DNA of 64,000 nucleotides from Pseudomonas frederiksbergensis (GTDB taxonomy: Bacteria > Pseudomonadota > Gammaproteobacteria > Pseudomonadales > Pseudomonadaceae), in contig NZ_JAAUOE010000017.1 of assembly GCF_017114915.1 (NCBI RefSeq), positions 1 through 64,000 on the forward strand, given 5' to 3'. Below the pieces are notes generated by a model. The model saw nothing but the letters and a program-made list of their open reading frames with translations. It ran no database searches and had not been told where the DNA came from. The position numbers were made by a program, and so were the translations under genes. Numbering within the stretch: position 1 is the first letter of the stretch; the number at the start of each line of letters is the position of its first letter. Shown here in pieces: positions 57,326 to 64,000 of the stretch.

Positions 57326-58591
57326 ATGTACGACTCAACGCTGACCCTTAAAGCATTCGACGCCGAGCTGTGTGAGGCGATTCATAACGAAGAACATCGT
57401 CAGGAAGACCACGTCGAACTGATCGCTTCCGAAAACTACGCCAGCCCTCTGGTCATGAAAATCCAGAGCACCGTGCTCACCAACAAATACGCCGAAGGCT
57501 ACCCAGGCAAGCGCTACTACAGCGGCTGCGAGTATGTCGATGTGGCCGAGCGCTTGGCCATCGAGCGGGTCAAGACCTTGTTCAACTGTGACTATGCCAA
57601 CGTGCAGCCACATGCGGGTGCCCAGGCGAACGCCGCGGTATTCCTGGCATTGATCAATCCCGGCGACACGGTGATGGGCATGAACCTGGCCCAAGGTGGT
57701 CACCTGACCCACGGTAACCCTTCAAACTTCTCGGGCCGTCATTACAAGATCGTTCCTTATGGCCTTGACCCGGAGACGGGCTTTCTCGACTACGACGAGA
57801 TGGAGCGTATTGCCCTGGAAACTCGACCGAAGATGCTGATCGGTGGTTTTTCTGCCTACTCCCGGTACAAAGACTGGGCGCGCATGCGGGCCATTGCCGA
57901 CAAGGTCGGGGCTATTTTCTGGGTCGACATGGCCCACGTCGCAGGCCTGGTCGCCGCTGGCGAATACCCGGACCCATTGCCACACGCCCATGTGGTCACC
58001 AGCACCACACACAAGACCCTGCGGGGCCCACGGGGTGGCTTGATTTTGTCCAAGGGGCAAGATGAAGCATTCTACAAAAAGCTCGATTCTGCGGTATTCC
58101 CAGGTGTCCAGGGCGGCCCATTGATGCACCAGATCGCCGCCAAGGCCGTCGCTTTCAAGGAAGCACTGAGGCCCGAGTTCAAAATCTATCAGACACAGGT
58201 GGTGATCAACGCCCGGGCCATGGCGGCCGTGCTGCAAGAGCGGGGTTACAAGATCGTCTCCGGTGGCACCGATAACCACATGATGCTAATCGACCTGTCC
58301 GACAGGCCCTATACCGGCAAGGACGCCGATGCGGCCCTGAGCAATGCCTACATCACGGCTAACAAGAACTCGGTGCCCAACGACCCGCGCTCACCGTTCG
58401 TGACTTCCGGGCTGCGCATCGGTACCCCGGCCATCACCACCCGTGGTTTCGGCGTGATCGAATGTGAACAATTGGCGGGCTGGTTGTGCGACGTACTGGA
58501 CGCCCTGGAAAACGGCGACAGCGAGAGGGTCGGGCACCACGTGCGCGAACAGGTGGTGGAGCTCTGCCGCCGTCATCCTGTCTACCGTTAA
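57326..58591 (+). CDS. glyA: Serine hydroxymethyltransferase (GlyA-like)
   Basis: A 421-residue PLP enzyme of the SHMT family, interconverting serine and glycine with folate C1 units, or cleaving beta-hydroxy amino acids. [33 protein letters not shown] and the PLP lysine in [12 protein letters not shown] are intact. Compared with the pseudomonad GlyA sequences I remember it is divergent, for example [13 protein letters not shown] and [13 protein letters not shown]. It is therefore probably an extra operon-specific copy rather than a core glyA. It ends the PLP-enzyme operon. Confidence 0.9.
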   Translation: MYDSTLTLKAFDAELCEAIHNEEHRQEDHVELIASENYASPLVMKIQSTVLTNKYAEGYPGKRYYSGCEYVDVAERLAIERVKTLFNCDYANVQPHAGAQANAAVFLALINPGDTVMGMNLAQGGHLTHGNPSNFSGRHYKIVPYGLDPETGFLDYDEMERIALETRPKMLIGGFSAYSRYKDWARMRAIADKVGAIFWVDMAHVAGLVAAGEYPDPLPHAHVVTSTTHKTLRGPRGGLILSKGQDEAFYKKLDSAVFPGVQGGPLMHQIAAKAVAFKEALRPEFKIYQTQVVINARAMAAVLQERGYKIVSGGTDNHMMLIDLSDRPYTGKDADAALSNAYITANKNSVPNDPRSPFVTSGLRIGTPAITTRGFGVIECEQLAGWLCDVLDALENGDSERVGHHVREQVVELCRRHPVYR

Positions 58592-58641
58592 CCCTGTTAC
58601 TCCAGGCTATTACCAGGCTGATGTCATCATCGGGCGTAAAA

Positions 58642-58665
58642 CCAGGCGCGCGGCAAGGCGCCTGG
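58642..58665. terminator. Hairpin between glyA and comM
   Basis: CCAGGCGC (58642-58649) pairs with GCGCCTGG (58658-58665). It lies between the convergent glyA-like and comM genes but has no T-run, so it is a weak terminator at best. Confidence 0.4.
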
Positions 58666-58701
58666 ACGAATGGGTGCATCCGATGCCAACCTGTTGCGTC
58701 T

Positions 58702-60195
58702 CTAGCTGGGTGCTGATGGCCGATATTGCAGTGCTTCGGCTACGTGGCTGCGACCGATAGCGTCTACTTGTTCCAGATCCGCCAGGGTACGGGCGACTTT
58801 CAGTAGACGGTGAGCGGCACGAAGCGAAAGGGTTAGTCGCTCGCAGGCGCTTTCCAGCCAGCCTTCATCTGCTTTGGACAGCGCGCAATGCTGACGCAGC
58901 CCTGGCAGGTCGAGAAAGGCGTTGGCGCAGCCCTGGCGTTGTTGCTGGCGCTCCCTGGCCTGGGCGACCAGGGCAGAAGCGCTGGCTGTGTCGTCACCGG
59001 TTTTGATCGGGTTCAGCGCCGTGCTTTCCCGGGCTACGGTTAGATGCAGGTCGATGCGGTCCAGCAAGGGCCCGGACAATTTGTTGCGATAGCGCTGCAC
59101 CATGTCCGGTGTACAGGAACAACGGCCGCTCGGTTCTCCAAGATATCCACAGGGGCAGGGATTCATCGCGGCGACCAGTTGAAAGCGCGCCGGGAAGCGT
59201 ACGCGGTCCTTGGCGCGGGAAATCACGATATGGCCGGATTCCAGTGGCTCCCTCAGTACCTCCAATACCTTGCGATCAAATTCCGGCAGTTCATCGAGGA
59301 ACAGCACACCATGGTGGGCGAGGGTGATTTCGCCGGGTTGCGGTTTCGAGCCGCCGCCCACCAGCGCCGGGCCTGAAGCGGAGTGGTGTGGCTGCCGGAA
59401 AGGGCGCTGCGGCCAATGACTCAATGGCACACAACTGGCGACCGATTGAATCGCCGCGACTTCCAGTGCTTCGCTCTCGGCCAATGGCGGTAACAGCCCC
59501 GGCAGACGACTCGCCAACAACGTTTTTCCCGTCCCCGGCGGACCGCTGAACAGCAGGTTATGAGCCCCCGCCGCCGCAATCAGCAACGCGCGTTTGGCCG
59601 CAAGCTGACCTTGTACTTCATTCAAGTCGGGATAGGGTTTGCTGGCGTAGAGCAAACCGTTGGAAGCGTAGGGTTCAATGGGCGTGTGGCCATTGAAATG
59701 CGCGACTGCCTCCAGCAAATGATCCACCGCGATCACTTTCAACCCCGAGGCCAGGCAGGCCTCCTCGGCATTCGCCCGCGGCACCACCAGCGTGCGCCCG
59801 GCTTTGCGCGCCGCCAGCGCCGCCGGCAACACACCGCGAACCGCCCGCACCGCGCCCGACAACGCCAACTCTCCCAGACACTCCACGTCGTCCAGCGTCA
59901 ACGTCGGCACCTGCACGCTGGCTGACAGAATGCCCAAGGCAATCGCCAGATCGAACCGTCCGCCGTCCTTCGGTAAATCCGCCGGGGCGAGATTCAAGGT
60001 GATGCGCCGCGCCGGAAATTGCAGACCCGAATTGATGATCGCGCTACGCACCCGGTCCTTGCTTTCCTTCACCGCCGCCTCGGGCAGCCCGACCATGGTC
60101 AGCGAAGGCAAGCCGTTGGCCAGATGCACTTCTACGGTGACGGCGGGCGCATCCACACCAATCTGGGCGCGGCTGTGGACGATGGATAGGGACAT
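58702..60195 (-). CDS. comM: ComM/YifB family Mg-chelatase-like AAA+ ATPase
   Basis: ComM is a hexameric helicase that promotes branch migration during natural transformation. At 497 residues it is complete: N-terminal region MSLSIVHSRAQIGVDAPAV, a Lon-like substrate domain, Walker A GPPGTGKTLLASR (about residue 220), Walker B GVLFLDELPEF (about 300), and the zinc-like MNPCPCGYLGEPSGRCSC. Short divergent remnants of another comM flank it on both sides (51011 and 63492). This suggests that the intact gene arrived with the surrounding island or that the resident copy was split. comM is a known integration target, for example of AbaR-type islands in Acinetobacter. Confidence 0.95.
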   Translation of the reverse strand: MSLSIVHSRAQIGVDAPAVTVEVHLANGLPSLTMVGLPEAAVKESKDRVRSAIINSGLQFPARRITLNLAPADLPKDGGRFDLAIALGILSASVQVPTLTLDDVECLGELALSGAVRAVRGVLPAALAARKAGRTLVVPRANAEEACLASGLKVIAVDHLLEAVAHFNGHTPIEPYASNGLLYASKPYPDLNEVQGQLAAKRALLIAAAGAHNLLFSGPPGTGKTLLASRLPGLLPPLAESEALEVAAIQSVASCVPLSHWPQRPFRQPHHSASGPALVGGGSKPQPGEITLAHHGVLFLDELPEFDRKVLEVLREPLESGHIVISRAKDRVRFPARFQLVAAMNPCPCGYLGEPSGRCSCTPDMVQRYRNKLSGPLLDRIDLHLTVARESTALNPIKTGDDTASASALVAQARERQQQRQGCANAFLDLPGLRQHCALSKADEGWLESACERLTLSLRAAHRLLKVARTLADLEQVDAIGRSHVAEALQYRPSAPS

Positions 60196-60246
60196 GGTCG
60201 TTCCTTGAGCTGACGGGGAACCGCTTCCTGCGGTTTTTGAAGGGTA
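60124..60246. repeat. Direct repeat, left copy (comM 5' region)
   Basis: This stretch covers the first codons of intact comM and about 50 bp upstream. It is matched, by eye at around 85% identity, by 63492-63616 in the same orientation. Weaker similarity continues upstream of comM to about 60370. The two copies flank the PHP-ATPase gene. Confidence 0.8.
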
Positions 60247-60653
60247 GCCGGGGAGTGAGGGTTTAGCGTGGCGGCAAGGGAAGGAAACTTTCGCAGGATG
60301 TTGCGAGTGTCGTTGTTGCGATCAAGCATAGGCGAGGGTGAGTATGGATGTAATTAGTTGCGGGATGATGTTTTTGTAGGACCTTGCCGAGACCCACCGC
60401 CGTCGGGATGGAATACATGGTTAATGACCATCTTCGATCTGGTTGAGCAGCAGGGAATTGAGATCAAGCAAAAATTGCTTGGATCGGCATTGAGTAAACC
60501 TGCTGGCGTTCTACATCTCGCCCGTCCTCGTCTGGTCGAAAGCAATTGTCGCGACAATCAGGGGCGGGTAAAAAAGCTGGTCAACCCTTGCTATGATTCC
60601 GGACGTCTTCATCTACGGTTTGCTGGGCTAACTTTAAGCTTTGGGAGCAAGGA
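60196..60653. other. Gap between comM and the PHP-ATPase gene
   Basis: The left part (to about 60370) resembles the sequence beyond the comM remnant at 63563-63745, so it is comM leader DNA. The rest belongs to the PHP-ATPase module. It holds a frame of 77 codons (60424-60657) with a weak ribosome-binding site, a 14-bp palindrome at 60545-60558, and a possible -10 TATGAT at 60592-60597. Confidence 0.6.
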
Positions 60654-60657
60654 TTGA
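60424..60657 (+). CDS. Possible small upstream ORF of the PHP-ATPase gene
   Basis: An ATG-started frame of 77 residues whose TGA overlaps the TTG start of the next gene (TTGA), a geometry typical of coupled translation. I recognise no family; the sequence starts MTIFDLVEQQGIEIKQKLL and is basic in its middle part. The ribosome-binding site is weak and the presumed -10 of the ATPase gene lies inside this frame, so it may not be a gene. Confidence 0.3.
   Translation: MTIFDLVEQQGIEIKQKLLGSALSKPAGVLHLARPRLVESNCRDNQGRVKKLVNPCYDSGRLHLRFAGLTLSFGSKD
60545..60558. promoter_or_regulatory. Perfect palindrome, possible operator
   Basis: ATTGTCGCGACAAT is a perfect 14-bp palindrome 34 bp upstream of a TATGAT -10-like element and 96 bp upstream of the TTG start of the PHP-ATPase gene. 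It has the size and symmetry of a repressor or activator site. No candidate regulator gene is adjacent. Confidence 0.4.
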
Positions 60658-63473
60658 GCACTTATCAAGGAATGCGTTGGTTCAAGGCGGACTTCCAGGT
60701 GCAGACACCAGAAGACAACCGGCATTGGGCAGATGACGATCTGCGCTTGCTGGTGCCCCGTCGTCATGGTGCCAATGGTGAATTCAAAGAATTGGATATC
60801 CAGGAGAAAGCCGCACGATTTCTCCGGCGGTGCCATGAACTTGGCCTTGAGATCATTGGGATCACAGACCACAACTTTTCCGATAAGGCCGAACCGCGTG
60901 ACTGGTTCCTCACACACTTGGTCGAACAGAACAAATCTGTGGCGAGGGAAATGCAACGGGCGCCGCTCGCAATTTTTCCCGGGTTTGAGGTCGACATTGG
61001 TTACCACGTGCTGTGCCTCTTCGAGCCAGCAACCAAGATGCTTCACATTAAGCGTTTGAACATGATTCTGACCAAGCTTGGTCTCGCGGAAAACGAACGG
61101 TTCCGAGCGGGTGAACCGACATTGTTGCGGCGCGAGGGGCACACAATCAGCCTGAAGACCTTGCTGGAAGTCGTGCAGGACAAGCATGGCGGCATTGTGA
61201 TCGCGGCCCATGCTGATCAAAACGATGGCATGCTGTCCTCAGCCAATCATATCGCGGACTACCAGCTGCCGGATCTGCACGCCGTGGAAGTGACCAGCTA
61301 TCCGTTGCCGGAACGCACCCGCTCGATTTTAAAGGGGCGTAACCCCGCCTGGTCTCGTCGCGGGCGGCAACCGGCTTATGTCCAGTCTTCTGATGCCAAA
61401 TCACTGAAAGTGGGCGCGGATGGGCTACCAGTGGCCAATTCGCTGGGCTATCGATCGACTTGGGTTAAAGCATCAAAACCATCTATTGCGGCACTGCGTC
61501 AGGCATTTCTTGATGGTTCGTCCCGCCTGCGGCTGCAGGATATGTGCCCTTCAAATGAGCAGACGCATCCTCGAATCGTGTTCTTGAAATGCCAAGGGCT
61601 GAAGTTTCTGGCCGACCAAGAGGTGGTTTTCTCCCCCAACCTGAACACGCTAATCGGTGGCAGAGGAACCGGAAAGTCGACGTTGCTGGAGCTGCTGCGT
61701 TTCGCTTTCGGCCGCGATCAGGCTGGCAGGTTTTCCGCTTCGACGCGGGCAAAATTTCAACGGGTCCGCGCCACGTTCAGCGGTGACGCCGAAATCCAGG
61801 TGGGCTGGGAAAGTATCCCGGGCCAAGTCGATATTATTTCTCTTCGCCCGGATGCTCTGCACACCCTGCTTCAAGGCGAGGCCCCTGACGTCGGCGTTTT
61901 CCTGAAGCAATTGCCTGTGCAGTTTTACAGCCAACAACAGCTTAGCGAGCTCACTGACATCGGCGGGGAAGGCAGTCTATTAGGCATGATCGATGATGCC
62001 TGCGCTGTGGACCTGCAAGGCTTGAAATGGCGCGAAGAAACCCTGCGGGCGGAGATCGTTCAGGTATTTGCCGCATCCGACCAACTCAGCGCGCTCAATG
62101 AAGAAGCCAAGTCACTCACACAAGAGCTGAGAGAGCTCGAGCGACAATGGCAGGCTCGCAAAGAGGTGCAGGAAGAGGCACTGCAGTATCAGCGTGCTGA
62201 GTTGGCGCGCCAATACCATGACCATGCCCGCGCGCAGATCGAAGCTGACTTGCAAGCCCTGAATGCCATAGTTGAGCGGTTATCGATGCGTGGCGTATTG
62301 AACGACGCCAAAGCGGATAGCTGGCCAAGGGCGGACTGGTTCAACTCGTTCACTCAGGACGCCGCGAGTGTGCGCGAAAAATATGCCAAAGACATCGCCA
62401 TTATGGCCGCCGACATGCGCAAGGAAACGGATGCGCTGTATAACCTAGGCGAGGGATGGGCCCAGGTTGAAAACGAGCTTGGGGCCGTCAAGGCAGGATT
62501 TCTGAATGCCTGCCAGGAACGGGGTTTGCAGCCACAAGATGTGGCGCGGTTGCAAGAAATCGACCGATTGCGACAGGCCAAGCAGGAGAGTCTGAAGGAC
62601 CGCACCAAACGCATTGACGCGCTCAAGCCGCAGGTAGCGCGCCGTGATGCCCTACTTGAGGAGTTGGCGACGCTCTGGGCCGAGCAGTACGTTGTACGAA
62701 AGCGAGTTGCGCAAGAGATTACCCAAAACGTCAATGGTGCCATCATGATAAAGCTGCAGCCGATGGCGGATGAAGCAGGTTTTCTCAAGATTTGGGAGAG
62801 CATGATTCCCGATGGGCGCGGCAAACTCGGGCGTGCTTGGGCGTACATAGGGGGAGTACTTTTTGCCGACTTTCAACAGGGGATTGCTGTTCGTCTGCCC
62901 GCGCTTCCATCCCCTTGGCTCCATATCAGATCTGTATTGATGAAGGAGCGACCAACTCCGCTGCCCCTTTTGGAATACATGGAGGACCTTCGTAGACACT
63001 TGGCAGAGCAGAAAGACGCTTGGCGGCTTGCACGTCTCACTCGGGTGGAGGATCAGATGGACATCGAGCTGTATCGATCAGATAAAACGCTGGTTGGCAG
63101 CATTCTGAGTCGAGCTCTGTCGGAGGGGCAGCGCAATACCGCCGTGCTGAATTTTCTGCTTGCTAAAGGTGACGGGCCAATCATCATTGACCAACCCGAG
63201 GACGAACTCGACTCCAACTTTATCTACAAGGAGCTGGTCCCACTGCTGCGGGCGGTGAAGAACCAGCGGCAACTGATCGTGGCAACGCATAATGCTAACC
63301 TCCCGGTCAACGCAGATTCGGACTTGGTCTATGCCTTGGATGTAAAGGACGGGCGAGGCGTACGGCTAGCGATCGGTGGACTAGATCACGCCGATACCAC
63401 CGATGCGGTGTTGAACATTATGGAAGGGTCAGCAGAGGCGTTTAAGCGACGTTTTGAAAAGTACCATTTCTGA
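60654..63473 (+). CDS. PHP domain/SMC-like ATPase (TrlF/Ppl type), likely phage defence
   Basis: A 939-residue protein. The N-terminal part (about 1-290) is a PHP phosphoesterase: ADFQVQTP at the usual metal-ligand start, GITDHN, FPGFEVD, VIAAHAD and a SDAK near the end. From about 305 an SMC/ABC-type ATPase follows: Walker A GGRGTGKSTLLEL, a long coiled-coil rich in Glu, Gln and Arg (about 450-690), then LSEGQRN, Walker B PIIIDQPEDELD and the VATHNAN switch. The architecture matches the TrlF family and the single-gene Ppl defence system. TTG is the start, preceded by GGGAGCAAGGA. It stands between two copies of the comM 5' region. Confidence 0.88.
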   Translation: MSTYQGMRWFKADFQVQTPEDNRHWADDDLRLLVPRRHGANGEFKELDIQEKAARFLRRCHELGLEIIGITDHNFSDKAEPRDWFLTHLVEQNKSVAREMQRAPLAIFPGFEVDIGYHVLCLFEPATKMLHIKRLNMILTKLGLAENERFRAGEPTLLRREGHTISLKTLLEVVQDKHGGIVIAAHADQNDGMLSSANHIADYQLPDLHAVEVTSYPLPERTRSILKGRNPAWSRRGRQPAYVQSSDAKSLKVGADGLPVANSLGYRSTWVKASKPSIAALRQAFLDGSSRLRLQDMCPSNEQTHPRIVFLKCQGLKFLADQEVVFSPNLNTLIGGRGTGKSTLLELLRFAFGRDQAGRFSASTRAKFQRVRATFSGDAEIQVGWESIPGQVDIISLRPDALHTLLQGEAPDVGVFLKQLPVQFYSQQQLSELTDIGGEGSLLGMIDDACAVDLQGLKWREETLRAEIVQVFAASDQLSALNEEAKSLTQELRELERQWQARKEVQEEALQYQRAELARQYHDHARAQIEADLQALNAIVERLSMRGVLNDAKADSWPRADWFNSFTQDAASVREKYAKDIAIMAADMRKETDALYNLGEGWAQVENELGAVKAGFLNACQERGLQPQDVARLQEIDRLRQAKQESLKDRTKRIDALKPQVARRDALLEELATLWAEQYVVRKRVAQEITQNVNGAIMIKLQPMADEAGFLKIWESMIPDGRGKLGRAWAYIGGVLFADFQQGIAVRLPALPSPWLHIRSVLMKERPTPLPLLEYMEDLRRHLAEQKDAWRLARLTRVEDQMDIELYRSDKTLVGSILSRALSEGQRNTAVLNFLLAKGDGPIIIDQPEDELDSNFIYKELVPLLRAVKNQRQLIVATHNANLPVNADSDLVYALDVKDGRGVRLAIGGLDHADTTDAVLNIMEGSAEAFKRRFEKYHF

Positions 63474-63491
63474 AGGCTCATAAAACCTTCA

Positions 63492-63563
63492 CTGCATTTC
63501 TACTGTGACGACGGGCGCTTCCACGCCGACTTGGGCGCGGCTATGGGCGATGGAGAGGGACAT
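63492..63563 (-). pseudogene. 5' remnant of comM
   Basis: On the minus strand an ATG at 63563 opens MSLSIAHSRAQVGVEAPVVT then VEMQ and a stop at 63489-63491. The intact ComM begins MSLSIVHSRAQIGVDAPAVT then VEVH. Of 24 residues 18 match, and similarity ends exactly at the border with the ATPase module. The upstream leader, including the CCTTGAG-type segment, is also shared with the intact gene. Confidence 0.85.
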
Positions 63564-63616
63564 GGTCGCTCCTTGAGTTGACACGGACCGCTTCCTGCGA
63601 TTTTTTAGGGGTAGTA
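63492..63616. repeat. Direct repeat, right copy (comM 5' region)
   Basis: Same orientation as 60124-60246 and about 85% identical by eye, including GCGGCTATGGGCGATGGA against GCGGCTGTGGACGATGGA and CCGCTTCCTGCG. Together the two copies bracket the PHP-ATPase module of about 3.2 kb. Confidence 0.8.
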
Positions 63617-63770
63617 GTCGACATCAGTTTCTACATCGCATTCTTACGAGAAAATCGCTCAAGATGTTGCGGCGTAATTTATAGGGAGGAGTATTTTCTG
63701 CGGTAGAAGGTATGAATAGATGTCTTGTAGTTGGTTGATGCCATATGGTGGATTTAGCATTTATTAAAAT

Positions 63771-63801
63771 AGCTAGGCGCCGCTATTTACGTCGCCTAGC
63801 T
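63771..63801 (-). terminator. Possible terminator of the right-edge gene
   Basis: AGCTAGGCG (63771-63779) pairs with CGCCTAGCT (63793-63801). On the minus strand it follows the partial gene's stop by about 25 nt and is followed by ATTTTAATAA. Confidence 0.6.
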
Positions 63802-63826
63802 CTGAACAACTAAGTTGATGTTGCTG

Positions 63827-64000
63827 TTACGCTGCTCTTGGAGGCGGCGGGGGTGGTGGGAGGGGAGCTACCTTTGACATAAGGTCTTCGACTACTTTGC
63901 CTTCTATTGTTTGATATGGATCAAGGTACTCTGTTCCAATATGCATGGCATCTGTCTTTATGATGTCTACCGCTACTCCATGCGTGTCTTTGCGTTTTCC
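63827..64000 (-). CDS. Partial gene, unknown function, proline-rich C-terminus
   Basis: The last 57 codons of a minus-strand gene that continues beyond the window. The visible part reads HGVAVDIIKTDAMHIGTEYL and so on, and ends with a run of seven prolines then RAA and TAA. The frame runs open to the window edge. I do not recognise the family. Its AT content is higher than in the core genes, in keeping with accessory DNA. Confidence 0.5.
   Translation of the reverse strand, partial: GKRKDTHGVAVDIIKTDAMHIGTEYLDPYQTIEGKVVEDLMSKVAPLPPPPPPPRAA

Larger units (their letters stand above)
63474..63826. other. Gap at the right island edge
   Basis: It holds a short inverted repeat GAAGG/CCTTC just after the ATPase stop (63472-63490), the comM 5' remnant with its leader (63492-63616), weak further similarity to the comM upstream region (to about 63745), and a terminator-like hairpin at 63771-63801. 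No complete gene was found. Confidence 0.65.

Noticed and set aside
51095..58701. Integrase or transposase driving the PLP-gene island
   Set aside because: None of the frames between the comM pieces resembles a recombinase; all are accounted for by metabolic, transport or regulatory genes.

Overview
The window reads as one chromosomal stretch of a fluorescent-type Pseudomonas. The gene order oxyR-recG, gmk-rpoZ-spoT, yicC/rph, crc/pyrE, argB-algC-dut-coaBC/radC, rpmBG, kauB, dadR/dadA-ridA-dadX-pauR, cytochrome c5, xpt, rep follows, from memory, the PA5345 to PA5295 neighbourhood of P. aeruginosa PAO1. Crc, AlgC, DadX and PauR homologues, high GC content and many REP-type palindromes support this. 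Identifications rest on recognised motifs and remembered family sequences; no database search was possible.

Layout. 1-16.5 kb: HDOD protein, recG, oxyR, a TonB-ExbB-ExbD operon, an epimerase, a lipoprotein, ridA, the stringent-response operon gmk-rpoZ-spoT, yicC, rph, crc and pyrE. 16.5-24.5 kb: a zinc-ribbon protein, the argB-algC-dut-coaBC run, radC, a peptide-binding protein and rpmBG. 24.5-38.3 kb: amine and amino-acid catabolism (kauB, an FAD amine oxidoreductase, dadR/dadA/ridA/dadX, a PauR-like repressor) mixed with an MFS transporter, a phospholipase-D-like lipoprotein, a MocR regulator, a YkgJ protein and cytochrome c5. 38.3-51 kb: an acyl-CoA hydrolase/transferase, xpt, rep, a degenerate-GGDEF/EAL protein, a MATE pump with a divergent LysR regulator, a Cache-type chemoreceptor and an exported aldose-epimerase-like protein.

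51-64 kb is accessory and is the most interesting part. The order there is: (i) a short 3' remnant of comM; (ii) a compact operon rich in pyridoxal-phosphate (PLP) enzymes under a divergent MocR regulator (serC-like, benE-like transporter, yggS-like, acetylornithine-type aminotransferase, glyA-like); (iii) a complete comM; (iv) a 939-residue PHP-domain/SMC-like ATPase of the TrlF/Ppl type, probably a phage-defence protein; and (v) a 5' remnant of comM that breaks off after about 23 codons. The two remnants point the same way as the intact gene but differ from it in sequence. One resident comM therefore seems to have been split, and a second comM allele with cargo on each side sits between the pieces. 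No integrase or transposase is visible.

The window ends inside an unrecognised minus-strand gene. No tRNA, rRNA, CRISPR array or insertion sequence was seen.
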